Positions 16,922 to 25,875 of a stretch of DNA of 64,000 bases are shown here, one piece after another. The notes under the pieces are model-generated. The model had not been told where the DNA came from, made no database searches, and worked only from the letters and a program-made list of their open reading frames with translations. The first letter of the stretch is position 1, and the number at the start of each line of letters is the position of its first letter. This stretch comes from Prauserella cavernicola (GTDB lineage Bacteria > Actinomycetota > Actinomycetes > Mycobacteriales > Pseudonocardiaceae): contig NZ_JAENJH010000013.1 of assembly GCF_016595675.1 (NCBI RefSeq), positions 43,680-107,679 on the forward strand, written 5' to 3'. The position numbers and the translations under genes are program-made.

Positions 16922-17877
16922 ACGGTACGAAGGCCGGGGAAATCTCCTCGCTGATCTCCACCAACGTCCAGCAGGTCATCCGCGGCAAGCCGGAGCTCGT
17001 CCGGCTGGCCGTGGCCGCCCTGCTGGCCGAGGGACATCTGCTCATCGAGGACGTGCCGGGGCTCGGCAAGACCACGCTGGCGCGCTGCATCGCCCGCAGC
17101 ATCGGCGGGCAGTGGAGCCGCATCCAGTTCACGCCCGACCTGCTGCCCGGTGACGTCACCGGCGTGAACGTGTACCACCAGAAGTCCGAGGAGTTCGGCT
17201 TCCACCGCGGCGCCGTGTTCGCGAACGTCGTGGTGGCCGACGAGATCAACCGCGGCACGCCGAAGACGCAGTCGGCGCTGCTCGAGGTGATGTCGGAGCG
17301 GCGCGTGACCGTGGACGGCGTCACCCACGAGGTGCCCAGGCCGTTCCTCGTGGTGGCCACGCAGAACCCCATCGAGATGGAGGGCACCTACCGGCTCCCG
17401 GAGGCGCAGCTCGACCGGTTCCTGATGCGGCTGTCGGTGGGCTATCCCGACGTGGGCTCCGAGGTGCTCGTGATCATGAGCGAGTGCGCGGGCGTGAGCC
17501 CCGAGCAGCTGCCGACGGTCGTGGACATCGGCGCGCTGCGCGAGGCGATCGAGGAGGTGCGGATGTCCTATCTCGACCGCGCCGTCGTCGAGTACGCCGC
17601 GCGGCTCACCGCGGCCACGCGCGAGCACGCCGCCGTGCGCTTCGGCGCGAGCCCGCGCGGCAGCATCGCGCTGGTGCGCACCGCGCAGGCGCTGGCCGCC
17701 ACCGACGGCCGCACGTTCGTCACGCCCGACGACATCAAGGACGTCGCCGTGCCCGTGCTCGCCCACCGGCTGATCCTCACCGCGGACGCCGAGCTGAACC
17801 AGCGGGGCACGGCCGAGGTCGTCACGGAGGTGCTGGCCTCCACGCCCGCTCCGGCGACCAACGCCGCCGGCAGGTGA
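16918..17877 (+). CDS. MoxR-family AAA+ ATPase
   Basis: This 319-residue AAA+ protein has Walker A EDVPGLGKTTLA, Walker B VVVADEINRG and a sensor region VATQNPIEMEGTYRLPEAQ, all typical of MoxR chaperone-like ATPases. Its GTG start overlaps the stop of the FN3 protein, and the DUF58 gene begins two bases after it. MoxR, DUF58 and transglutaminase-like proteins form a widespread module that matures or regulates surface or periplasmic complexes. The catalytic motifs are intact here, unlike in its transglutaminase-like partner. Confidence 0.88.
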   Translation: MNGTKAGEISSLISTNVQQVIRGKPELVRLAVAALLAEGHLLIEDVPGLGKTTLARCIARSIGGQWSRIQFTPDLLPGDVTGVNVYHQKSEEFGFHRGAVFANVVVADEINRGTPKTQSALLEVMSERRVTVDGVTHEVPRPFLVVATQNPIEMEGTYRLPEAQLDRFLMRLSVGYPDVGSEVLVIMSECAGVSPEQLPTVVDIGALREAIEEVRMSYLDRAVVEYAARLTAATREHAAVRFGASPRGSIALVRTAQALAATDGRTFVTPDDIKDVAVPVLAHRLILTADAELNQRGTAEVVTEVLASTPAPATNAAGR

Positions 17878-17879
17878 GG

Positions 17880-19022
17880 ATGCGCCTGACCCGGCGCGGT
17901 GTCGTCGTGTTCGTCCTGGCCGTCGTGCTGCTCGCCGGCGGGCACTGGGGCGGATATCCGTTGTTGCGCGCGCTCGGCGCGGTGCTGCTGGGCGCGGTGG
18001 TCGCCGCGATCGTGCTCACCGCGCGCGGGCTGCGGGTGGCGGTGGAACGGATCGTGTACCCGGACCGCGTCGAGCGCGGCAGCCCGGCCGTCGCGCGGCT
18101 GCGGGTGCGCAACCCCGGCACGGGACGTCAGCCCGCACTGCTCGCCACCGACGGTCTCGGGGACGAGCCGCAGACCGTGCGGGTGCGGCCACTGCAGCCC
18201 GGCGCCGAGGCGACCTATCACTACGAGCTGCCCACGCGCAGGCGCGGCAGGCTGACCGTCGGCCCGCTGACGCTGCACCGCGTGGACCCGTTCGCGTTGG
18301 CCCGCAACCGCTTGCCGACGGGGGAGACCTCGGCGCTGTGGGTGCATCCCCGGCAGCTGCCCGCGCGGGCGCTCGTGGGCGGGCACCCTCGGCACCACCA
18401 CGAGGGAGCCTCCACCGACGACTCGCTGCGCGGGTCGGTGGACCTGCAGGACGTGCGCGAGTACGTGCCCGGCGACGAGGTGCGGCACCTGCACTGGAAG
18501 GCGACCGCGCGCACCGGGCGCCTGATGGTCCGCGACCTCGCCGATCCTCAGCAGCCGCGGTTCACGGTGCTGCTCGACACGCGGCCCGGTTCGCTGTCGG
18601 AGTCGAGCTTCGAGGAGGGCGTCGACCTCGCCGCGTCGCTGCTGTCGGCGTCGGCGCGGGCCGGGCACCACAGCAGGCTCGTCACGTCGGCGGGCAGCGA
18701 CCTGCCCACGGCAGGCGGGGTGCACGCGGCGCGGCTGTTGCTCGACGAGCTGGCCGAGGTGACGCAGACCGGTGAGGCCGGTGCCGCCGTGGTGCCCGAC
18801 CTGCTCTCGGCGAGCCGGGGGACCGGCGGCTGCCTGGTGCTGGTCACCTCGCCCGAGGCCGAGCTGACGTCGCTGTCCTGGCTGCGCAACCGGTTCTCGG
18901 CGATCTTCCTGTTCGCGCTCGGCGAGCTCGAACAGCACGCCGCCGCGGTGGCCGGTGCGCGTGTGCTGAGCGCGGCCGGCGCCGAGCAGGCGGTGCGGCA
19001 GTGGAACGAGGTGGCCTCGTGA
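17880..19022 (+). CDS. DUF58 (von Willebrand A-like) membrane protein
   Basis: This 380-residue protein has two N-terminal membrane segments (about residues 7-50), then an extended beta region. The DUF58 core follows, with the hallmark DVREYVPGDEVRHLHWKATA and a later FTVLLDTRP strand. It is the standard partner of MoxR ATPases. The ATG at 17880 comes two bases after the MoxR stop, and the stop overlaps the next start by GTGA. Confidence 0.82.
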   Translation: MRLTRRGVVVFVLAVVLLAGGHWGGYPLLRALGAVLLGAVVAAIVLTARGLRVAVERIVYPDRVERGSPAVARLRVRNPGTGRQPALLATDGLGDEPQTVRVRPLQPGAEATYHYELPTRRRGRLTVGPLTLHRVDPFALARNRLPTGETSALWVHPRQLPARALVGGHPRHHHEGASTDDSLRGSVDLQDVREYVPGDEVRHLHWKATARTGRLMVRDLADPQQPRFTVLLDTRPGSLSESSFEEGVDLAASLLSASARAGHHSRLVTSAGSDLPTAGGVHAARLLLDELAEVTQTGEAGAAVVPDLLSASRGTGGCLVLVTSPEAELTSLSWLRNRFSAIFLFALGELEQHAAAVAGARVLSAAGAEQAVRQWNEVAS

Positions 19023-21148
19023 GCATCGTGCCCCCGCTCTGCGTCGCGCTGGCGGCCGCGCTCGCCGGTCTGTTGTTCGCGCCCGTGTTCGGGGTGCCCG
19101 CGTTGCTGCTGCCGGTGCTCGTGCCCGCACTGGTGTTGTTCGCCGTCGCGGTGTTCGCGTCGCGCCGCGAGTCGCTCGTGCCGTGGCGGCCGCTGCTGCT
19201 CGTGCTGGTCGGCCTGCTCGCGGTGGCCGAGACCACGGTGTTCGCCACGACGGCGGCGGGCCTGCCGACCGGCGAGACGCTCGGGGCGCTCGCGCGCGGC
19301 GTGACGGAGTCGTGGCAGCTGGCGCTGCAGTCCACCTGGCCCGCCCGGCCCGTGCCCGCGCTGCTGCTGTTCGTGCCGCTGCTGGTGGTGCTGGCAGGCG
19401 TGCTGGGGCTGGAGCTGTGGTACCGCAGCGAGAAACCGCTCGCCGCGCTGGCGCCGAGCCTGGTCGTGGTGGTGCTGAGCCAGCTCTACGCCGCGCTGTC
19501 CGGCTGGACGGCCACGCTCGCGGCGCTGGCCTACGCCGCCGTCGGCGGCACGCTGCTCGCGCTGACCCGGCACGACGCAGGGCCGCGGGAACCGGGCCTC
19601 GCGATGCGCGCCCGCGCGGCCGCGGCACCGGTGGGGATCGCCGTGGTGTGCGCCGTGGTGGCCGGGGTGCTGCTGCCCTCGCCGCCCGCGCGCTACTCGC
19701 TCAAGGAGGACCGGCTCGCGCCGCTCGAGGACCTGCACGTGGCCAACCCGCTCGACGAGATCGCCTACCGGCTGGCCCACCCCGACACCCCGGTCTTCGA
19801 GGTGCGCGGCGACAGTCCCGACCGCTGGCCGGTGGTGGTGCTCTCCGAGTTCGACGGCGCCAACTGGACGCCGGGAGCCCGCTACCGAGCGCTGGGCACG
19901 GAGCTCGAGCCCGGGCCAGAGGTGACCGTGGACGTGGACAAGCGCTCCGCGGAGATCGCACCCACCGGGCTGGACGGGCCGTGGCTGCCGAGCCAGCCGT
20001 GGCCCGCCGCGGTGCGCGGAGCCGACCCGCTCGTCGAGGAGAACCAGGGCAGTTTGATCCTGCCGGAGCAGGGCGCCGCCGAGAGCTACTCGCTGACGTG
20101 GTGGGCGCCGGAGATCACCGGCGAGGTGCTCAGCGGCGCGGGGATCGACCCCGGAGCTCCGGGCGGGCTCGCCGGAATCGGCACCGTGCCCGAGGGCGTC
20201 GGGGAGCTCGCCGACGAGGCCGTGCGCGGGATGCGGCCGACGTTTCGCACCGCCCTGATGCTCGAGAACTTCTTCCACGAGAACTACTCGCTCGCCACCG
20301 GTGAGGACATCCCGACGGGGCACACGTGGTCCCAGTTGCGGACGTTCCTGCTCGAGAGCAAACGCGGTACCAGCGAGCAGTTCGCCGCGTCCTATGTGGC
20401 GCTGGCGCGGATTCTGGGCATCCCCGCGCGGCTCGTGGTCGGCTACCGCGCACCGTCCCCCGGCGACGATGGCGCGCGCACGGTCCGCAACGGCGACGTA
20501 CTGGCGTGGCCGCAGGTCGCGGTGAAGGGCGTCGGCTGGGTGTCGCTCGACCCGGCGCGCACCGAGGGTGAGGGCGGATCGGACTCCGACGACGGGCTGG
20601 CCGCCGCCACCGCCGAGGCCCGCGAACAGCTGCCGCCACCCGAGGACCTGCGGGATCCGCCCGTGGCGCCGAGCGAGGAGGGCGAGCAGCCCGCGAGCGC
20701 GGACGACGGTGGTGGCCCGTTCCCGTGGTGGCTGCTGCTGGGTGTCCCGTTCGGTCTGGGCCTGGTCTGGGTGGCCGGGGTGCCGCTGGTGACGGCCCTG
20801 CGGGCGTGGGGGCGACGGCGGCGCGACGGCGCGGGCGCGGTGGTCGGCGCGTGGGAGGAGGCGCGCGACCGGTTGCGGGCCCACGGCGTGGTCGTGTCGG
20901 CGGGCATGACGGTGCGCGACCTGGCCGCCGAGGCGGGCCGGATCGCTGACGCGGAGACCGTGCACGGCGTGCGCAGGCTCGGCTCGACGGTCGACCTGGC
21001 GTTGTGGTCGGGAGCGCCGGTGGGGCAGGAGACCGGGCCCAGTGCGTGGGCCGCGGTGCGCGACGTGCGCCGCGGGCTCGCCCGCCGGGGCCTGCGGGCC
21101 AGGGTGCGGGCCGCGCTCAACCCGCGCGCGCTGCGCGCGCCCCGCTAG
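19019..21148 (+). CDS. TgpA-like membrane protein with a catalytically degraded transglutaminase domain
   Basis: This 709-residue protein has a cluster of N-terminal membrane segments (about residues 5-225), an extracytoplasmic region, a transglutaminase-like domain (about 430-515), one more membrane segment near 565-590 and a cytoplasmic tail. The family's catalytic Cys, in GxCExFA, is Ser452 here (GTSEQFAAS). The His of HAW is Leu495 (LAWPQV). Only Asp511 in SLDPAR remains. The fold motif LGIPARLVVGYRAP is intact. It is probably a pseudoenzyme that has kept a structural or binding role. The GTG at 19019 overlaps the DUF58 stop. Confidence 0.75.
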   Translation: MSIVPPLCVALAAALAGLLFAPVFGVPALLLPVLVPALVLFAVAVFASRRESLVPWRPLLLVLVGLLAVAETTVFATTAAGLPTGETLGALARGVTESWQLALQSTWPARPVPALLLFVPLLVVLAGVLGLELWYRSEKPLAALAPSLVVVVLSQLYAALSGWTATLAALAYAAVGGTLLALTRHDAGPREPGLAMRARAAAAPVGIAVVCAVVAGVLLPSPPARYSLKEDRLAPLEDLHVANPLDEIAYRLAHPDTPVFEVRGDSPDRWPVVVLSEFDGANWTPGARYRALGTELEPGPEVTVDVDKRSAEIAPTGLDGPWLPSQPWPAAVRGADPLVEENQGSLILPEQGAAESYSLTWWAPEITGEVLSGAGIDPGAPGGLAGIGTVPEGVGELADEAVRGMRPTFRTALMLENFFHENYSLATGEDIPTGHTWSQLRTFLLESKRGTSEQFAASYVALARILGIPARLVVGYRAPSPGDDGARTVRNGDVLAWPQVAVKGVGWVSLDPARTEGEGGSDSDDGLAAATAEAREQLPPPEDLRDPPVAPSEEGEQPASADDGGGPFPWWLLLGVPFGLGLVWVAGVPLVTALRAWGRRRRDGAGAVVGAWEEARDRLRAHGVVVSAGMTVRDLAAEAGRIADAETVHGVRRLGSTVDLALWSGAPVGQETGPSAWAAVRDVRRGLARRGLRARVRAALNPRALRAPR

Positions 21149-21158
21149 AGACCGGGGA

Positions 21159-22601
21159 CTACCCGCACTCGGCGTCGCGGATCGGTTTCGGCTGGCTCTC
21201 GGTGACCACGCCGTTGCTGTTGATGCCCTGGACGAGGAAGCAGTAGCCGAGCACGGGGTCGACCGGCAGCCGGTGGCTCGTCTTGCGGTGGGCGTAGACG
21301 GTCTCCTGCGGCGCGCCCTCGGCGACGACGATGATCGCGTAGTCGAGCGTTTCGCTGCTGCGCCAGCTCAGTTCCACGAAGTTGCCCTGGTCGACCGGGT
21401 CCAGCAGTTCCAGCTGTGCCGCATCGGGCTGCGCCGCGTCGGGCACGGCCTGCCCGCCGATCTGGGCAGACGGCGGTGGCTCGGTGACCTCCCTCGGCGT
21501 GCGCACGAGCAGTAGCACCGCGGCCACCGCCAGCACCGACAGCGACGCGATCACCACCAGCACCGGGGCGCGCCGGGAACGCCGCTTGCGTGGCTGTTTC
21601 GGCCCGTACACCAGCACCGGCTCGCCGAGCTTCGGCTGCGGCACCGACGGCACCGACGGCACCGACGGCGCGGGGTGCGTAGCGCGCACGCGGGGAACCG
21701 GCTGGGTCTGCTCGGCAGGGCCGGGCGGCGGTGGCCATCCGGTGGCCGCCGGGGGTGCGGCGACGGCGGCGAAGTCGTCGAACGCGCTGTCCTGCCGGGC
21801 GGGCGCGGAGGGCCGAGTGAGCGAGCCGAGCCGGGTGGCGACCGAGGTGGCGTCCAGCGGCCGGGCGTCGGCGTTCTTCTCCAGCAGCGACGACACCAGC
21901 TGCGCCAGTCCGGGTGGCAGGTCGGGCCGCTCCAACGGCGGCACCGGGGTGGCGAGCACGCGCAGCACGCGCTCGCCCTCCTGCTCGCCGGGCTTGCCCT
22001 GGTGCGGCGAAACCCCGGACAGTGCCAGGTGCAGGATCGCGCCGAGTCCGTACAGGTCGGAGCGCTCGTCGGCGGAGCCGTCGCGGACGGTCTCGGGCGG
22101 CAGGAAGTCGAGTGCACGGATCGGGTCGGGAGGGAACACGCGGCGCAGCGCGAGCCCGGCGTCGGAGAGCACGGCCTCGCCGGAGGGCCGGAACAGCACG
22201 TTGCCCGGTGTGACGGCACCGTGCACGAGCCCGGCGCGGTGTGTGGCGGCGAGCGCTCCCGCGAGCGCCTCGCCCAGCGCGAGCGCGTCGGGCACCGACA
22301 GCGGCCCGAACGAGGAGATCAGCTCGGACAGCGACTGCGCGCACAGCTCCATGCGGAGCGCGCTGCGTCCGTCGGGCGTGTCCTCGACGCCGTCGGCGGC
22401 CAGCACGGGCACCGTGGCGCGCAGCGTGTGCAGGATCGCGAGCTCGGCGTCCAGTTCGGCGCGGGTGCGCCGGTCGATGCGGCCGGGGAAGACCTTGAGG
22501 GCGTAGGCCTGACCACTGGTCTCGTCCACGGCCGCGAGCACGGTCGCGACCGGTCCCTCGCCGAGCGGAACCAGTTCGCCGAACGTCTCCTCGGTGGCCA
22601 T
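21159..22601 (-). CDS. Membrane-anchored serine/threonine kinase-like protein (probable pseudokinase)
   Basis: This protein of about 480 residues has an N-terminal kinase fold, a proline/serine-rich linker, one membrane segment (VLVVIASLSVLAVAAVLLLV) and an extracellular FN3-like domain. The ATP-anchoring lysine (YALKVF) and the helix-F aspartate (RSDLYGLG) are present. The HRD-to-KPxN catalytic loop reads HGAVTPGN, so both the catalytic Asp and Lys are gone, and DFG reads DAG. The start is uncertain: ATG at 22601 has GAGG twelve bases upstream, and 22613 is also possible. It converges on the transglutaminase-like gene and diverges from eccD. A regulatory or scaffold role is likely. Confidence 0.7.
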   Translation of the reverse strand: MATEETFGELVPLGEGPVATVLAAVDETSGQAYALKVFPGRIDRRTRAELDAELAILHTLRATVPVLAADGVEDTPDGRSALRMELCAQSLSELISSFGPLSVPDALALGEALAGALAATHRAGLVHGAVTPGNVLFRPSGEAVLSDAGLALRRVFPPDPIRALDFLPPETVRDGSADERSDLYGLGAILHLALSGVSPHQGKPGEQEGERVLRVLATPVPPLERPDLPPGLAQLVSSLLEKNADARPLDATSVATRLGSLTRPSAPARQDSAFDDFAAVAAPPAATGWPPPPGPAEQTQPVPRVRATHPAPSVPSVPSVPQPKLGEPVLVYGPKQPRKRRSRRAPVLVVIASLSVLAVAAVLLLVRTPREVTEPPPSAQIGGQAVPDAAQPDAAQLELLDPVDQGNFVELSWRSSETLDYAIIVVAEGAPQETVYAHRKTSHRLPVDPVLGYCFLVQGINSNGVVTESQPKPIRDAECG

Positions 22602-22783
22602 CGTGATGCTCATCCTCGTGCTCGCAATCCGGCTTTCGCCACTCGAGTCTGTCATCCGGCCGTGTCCGCTAGCTGCCGTGGGCGTTCCCCGGGGCGCGGG
22701 ACTCGCCCATCGTAGGAAGCACCACACGCGGCGCGGCGCGATCGGCAGGTTGCTGCCGCAGCCGAGGACACGGAAGGGACCCG

Positions 22784-24166
22784 ATGACGACCACAGGTCT
22801 GGTCAGGGTGACCGTCGCGGCCCCGCACCGGCGGATCGACCTGGCCCTGCCCGAACAGTCGCCGGTGGCCGAGCTGCTGCCGGTGCTGCTGCGGCACGCG
22901 GGCGAGGGCCTCGCCGACGACGGCGCCACCGGCAGCGGCTGGGTGCTGCACCGGGCCGACGGCTCCGCCCTCGAACACGGCCGTCCACTCGGCACCCAGC
23001 GCGTGCGCGACGGCGAGATCCTGCACCTCGTACCCCGCCGGGTGCACTGGCCCGAGCTGGAGTACGACGACGTCGTCGACGCGATCGCCTCGGGCGCGGG
23101 CCGCACCGGCAGGCTGTGGACCCCCGTGGACACGCGTGGCGCCGGGCTGGCCGCGGGCGCGGTGACGGTCGCGCTCGCGCTCGTCGCGATCCTGAGCGCG
23201 GGTCCGGGGTGGACCGCGCCGGGCTGGGCCGCACTCGCACTGGCCGCGCTGTTGCTCGCCGCGGGCACCGGGCTGGCCAGGGCGGTCGGCGACGCCGGAG
23301 CCGGAGCCGTGGCGGCGGCAGTCGCGATGCCGTGCGCCTTCGCGGGCGGTGCACTGCTGTTCGGTGGTGACCTCGCGCTCACCTCGTTCGGCGCGGCGCA
23401 GCTGCTCGGCGGGTGCGCGGCACTGGTGCTGACGGCGGTGGCAGGCCTGCTGGCGGTGGTCGAACGCGCCGCGCTGTTCGTCGCGGGTGCCGTCACCGGG
23501 CTGCTCGGCGCACTCGGCGCGTGGGCCGTCACCGGCGGGCTCACCGACGGCCGGGGCGCCGCTGCCGTGCTGGCTGGCGCGGCACTCGTGTTCTCACCCA
23601 CGCTCGGCCCGCTCGCGATCCGGCTCGGCAGGCTGCCGATGCCCGTGCTGCCGCACTCCGCGGCGGACCTCGTCAGGGACGACCCGCAACCGCCCCGGCG
23701 CGCCGTCTACGCCGCGGTGCTGCGGGCCGACGGCCTGCTCACCGGGCTGCTGGCGGGGAGCGCGTTCGTGGCCGCGTGCGCCCAGGTGCTGCTTTCCGCG
23801 GCGGGCGACGTGTCGGCGATCGTGCTGCTGTTCGTGCTCTCGGCCGGGTTCTGCGTGCGCGCGCGGCTCTACCCCGCGCTGCGGCAGCGCGTGCCCGTGC
23901 TGGCGGCGGGGCTGACCGGTGCCGCCGGGCTCGCCACGGGCGCGCTCATGGCCGAGCAGTCGCGGCTGCTCGTGGTCGCTGTGCCGGTGCTCATCGCCCT
24001 GGCGGCCGCGATCGCGGCGCTGGGACTGGTCCACAGCAGACGACGGCCCAGTGCCTACCTCGGCCGCTACGCCGAGCTGTTCGAGATCGTGCTGGTGCTG
24101 GCGTGCGTGCCGGTGGTGTGCTCGGTGCTCGGGCTGTACGGCCTCGTGCGCGGACTGGGTGGCTGA
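22784..24166 (+). CDS. eccD: Type VII secretion integral membrane protein EccD
   Basis: This 460-residue protein has the EccD layout: an N-terminal ubiquitin-like domain (about residues 1-90: TTGLVRVTVAAPHRRIDLAL, HRADGSALE), then about eleven membrane segments reaching the C-terminus. EccD forms the membrane pore region of the ESX complex. The ATG at 22784 follows GGAAGGGA. It is followed at once by eccB on the same strand. Conserved domain order and gene neighbours make the call secure. Confidence 0.88.
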   Translation: MTTTGLVRVTVAAPHRRIDLALPEQSPVAELLPVLLRHAGEGLADDGATGSGWVLHRADGSALEHGRPLGTQRVRDGEILHLVPRRVHWPELEYDDVVDAIASGAGRTGRLWTPVDTRGAGLAAGAVTVALALVAILSAGPGWTAPGWAALALAALLLAAGTGLARAVGDAGAGAVAAAVAMPCAFAGGALLFGGDLALTSFGAAQLLGGCAALVLTAVAGLLAVVERAALFVAGAVTGLLGALGAWAVTGGLTDGRGAAAVLAGAALVFSPTLGPLAIRLGRLPMPVLPHSAADLVRDDPQPPRRAVYAAVLRADGLLTGLLAGSAFVAACAQVLLSAAGDVSAIVLLFVLSAGFCVRARLYPALRQRVPVLAAGLTGAAGLATGALMAEQSRLLVVAVPVLIALAAAIAALGLVHSRRRPSAYLGRYAELFEIVLVLACVPVVCSVLGLYGLVRGLGG

Positions 24167-24171
24167 GGCCG

Positions 24172-25593
24172 ATGGCGTCCAAACGCGACCAGCTCCAGGC
24201 GCACCAGTTCTTGGCCCAGCGGGTCATCTCGGCGCTGGTCACCCGGGAGACCGATCCGGAGCAGCCGCCGTTCAAACGGCCTTCGGGTGCGGCGTTCGGC
24301 AGCATCGTCATCACGGTGCTCGCGCTCGTCGCCGTCGGGGTCTACGGCTTCATCGTGCCCGGCGGGGACAAGGCCTGGCGCGACGGCGACTCGGTGCTCG
24401 TGGTGAAGGAGACCGGCACCCGCTACGTGTATCTCAACGAGCGGCTGCACCCCGTGCTCAACTACTCGTCGGCGCTGCTGGCGCTCGGTGCGAACGCCGA
24501 GACGCACTCGGTGTCGCGCGAGTCGCTCATGGACGTCCCGCGCGGGCCGCTCATCGGCATCCCGGACGCGCCGGACTCGCTGCCGGGTACCGACAAGCTG
24601 CTCGACGGCGCATGGTCGCTGTGCTCGCGGCCCGGCGCCGACGTCAGCGGGTCCACTGTGGACGAGTCGGTGCTGATGGTGGGCGCCGAACCCGAGGGCG
24701 GGCAGGGGCTGGGCGACGCCGCGTTGCTCGTGGAGGTGCCCGAGTCCGGTGACCAGTACCTGATCTGGCAGGGGCACCGGCACCGGATCCGCCAGCCCGA
24801 CGCGGTGTCGGTGGCGCTGGCGCTGCGCTCCCAGCCCAAGGCCAGGGTCGGCATGTCGCTGATCGACGTGCTGCCCCCGGGCGAGTCGCTCGGACCCATC
24901 GAGGTGGCGCGCGCTGGCTCGCCGTCGACGGCGGTGCCGCGGCTGCCGGACCTGCGCGCCGGTCAGGTGCTCGAGGCCGAGACCACGGGCGGCGGCGTGC
25001 AGCACTACCTCGCCGAGCCCGACCGGCTGCGCCCGATCTCCCCGCTGCAGTACGACATCCAGCTCGCCGATCCCGCGACGACCACCGCGTACGGCGGCAG
25101 CGAGCCCGTCGGCGTGACCCTCGGGCTCGCGGCGGCCGCGGAGGCGAGGCAGTCGCCGCCGGCGGGCTCCGACCCGGGTTCGGCGCCGGTGCGGCGGCCG
25201 AGTTTCGCCGGGCAGGACGGTGCCAGCCGCGCGGTGTGCGTGAGCTACGACCCCGGTGCCACGACGCCCGCGGTGCGCACGGGTGCGGCGCTGCCCTCGG
25301 AGGGCTCGCTGATGGAGACACCGCTGCGCACCGACGGCGGGTCGCCGCTGGCCGACCGCGTGTTCGTCCCGCCGGGCCGGGCCGCGCTGGTCGAGGTGAT
25401 GCCCAGTGCCGAGGCGAGTGCGGGCACCGTGCTGCTCGTGACCGACCAGGGCCGGGCGTACCCGCTGGCGGCCAGGGAGGTGCTCGGGATCCTCGGCTAC
25501 GACGGTGTGGAGCCCGTCCGCCTGCCCGCGGGCCTGGTGACCCGCCTGCCGATGGGCAGCGGCCTGGACCCGGAAGCAGCCCTGCGCACCTGA
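24172..25593 (+). CDS. eccB: Type VII secretion protein EccB
   Basis: This 473-residue protein begins with the family signature KRDQLQAHQFLAQRVISALV. One membrane segment follows (about residues 43-63), then a large extracytoplasmic domain with repeated beta units and the paired Cys of a typical EccB (LCSRPG and VCVSYDPG). EccB links the ESX membrane complex on its outer face. It starts five bases after eccD. Two palindromic repeats follow its stop and may end transcription. Confidence 0.9.
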   Translation: MASKRDQLQAHQFLAQRVISALVTRETDPEQPPFKRPSGAAFGSIVITVLALVAVGVYGFIVPGGDKAWRDGDSVLVVKETGTRYVYLNERLHPVLNYSSALLALGANAETHSVSRESLMDVPRGPLIGIPDAPDSLPGTDKLLDGAWSLCSRPGADVSGSTVDESVLMVGAEPEGGQGLGDAALLVEVPESGDQYLIWQGHRHRIRQPDAVSVALALRSQPKARVGMSLIDVLPPGESLGPIEVARAGSPSTAVPRLPDLRAGQVLEAETTGGGVQHYLAEPDRLRPISPLQYDIQLADPATTTAYGGSEPVGVTLGLAAAAEARQSPPAGSDPGSAPVRRPSFAGQDGASRAVCVSYDPGATTPAVRTGAALPSEGSLMETPLRTDGGSPLADRVFVPPGRAALVEVMPSAEASAGTVLLVTDQGRAYPLAAREVLGILGYDGVEPVRLPAGLVTRLPMGSGLDPEAALRT

Positions 25594-25626
25594 CTCTCCG
25601 GGTCGCTCCCGCCGCGTGCGTGCGGT

Positions 25627-25679
25627 GCGGTGAAGGGCACCTTTACTGCATCCAACGCGGTAAAGGTGCCCTTCACCGC
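25627..25679. repeat. 53-bp palindromic repeat, copy 1
   Basis: Two 23-base arms (25627-25649 and 25657-25679) pair with one mismatch around a seven-base loop. The core is GTGAAGGGCACCTTTAC, and the right arm is its reverse complement. It lies in the 282-base gap between the converging eccB and WXG-like genes, with a second copy 122 bases on and a third at 51760. It could serve as a bidirectional terminator, a REP-like mobile palindrome or both. Apart from the two copies, I see nothing in this gap. Confidence 0.8.
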
Positions 25680-25748
25680 GTTGGCCGGGCAGTGCGACTG
25701 TGCCGCGACCCTTTGAGTGAGTGGCTCTCCGCGGGCCCGGTGCCGGAT

Positions 25749-25801
25749 GCGGTGAAGGGCACCTTGAGTGCGTTCAATGCAGTAAAGGTGCCCTTCACCG
25801 C
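25749..25801. repeat. 53-bp palindromic repeat, copy 2
   Basis: The arms at 25749-25771 and 25779-25801 share the GTGAAGGGCACCTT core of copy 1 and end in the same TTCACCGC. The left arm carries GAGTGC in place of TACTGC, so two positions mismatch inside the hairpin while the rest is conserved. Two tandem copies between convergent genes are more than a single terminator would need. Confidence 0.78.
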
Positions 25802-25875
25802 ATATGGAGGGTCCCCGGCTGGGGGCGGACGTGGCCGGGGGAAGTTGACGTCCCCGGCCACGTCCGGGTCTTGGG

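Noticed and set aside
22602..22727. Longer N-terminal extension of the kinase-like protein (for example start at 22655)
   Set aside because: No ribosome site precedes it, the added residues match no kinase N-terminus, and it would take up the promoter gap of eccD.
25594..25875. Small genes or an integration site around the twin palindromes
   Set aside because: No start with a ribosome site and no direct repeats flank the region. The only structure is the two hairpins.
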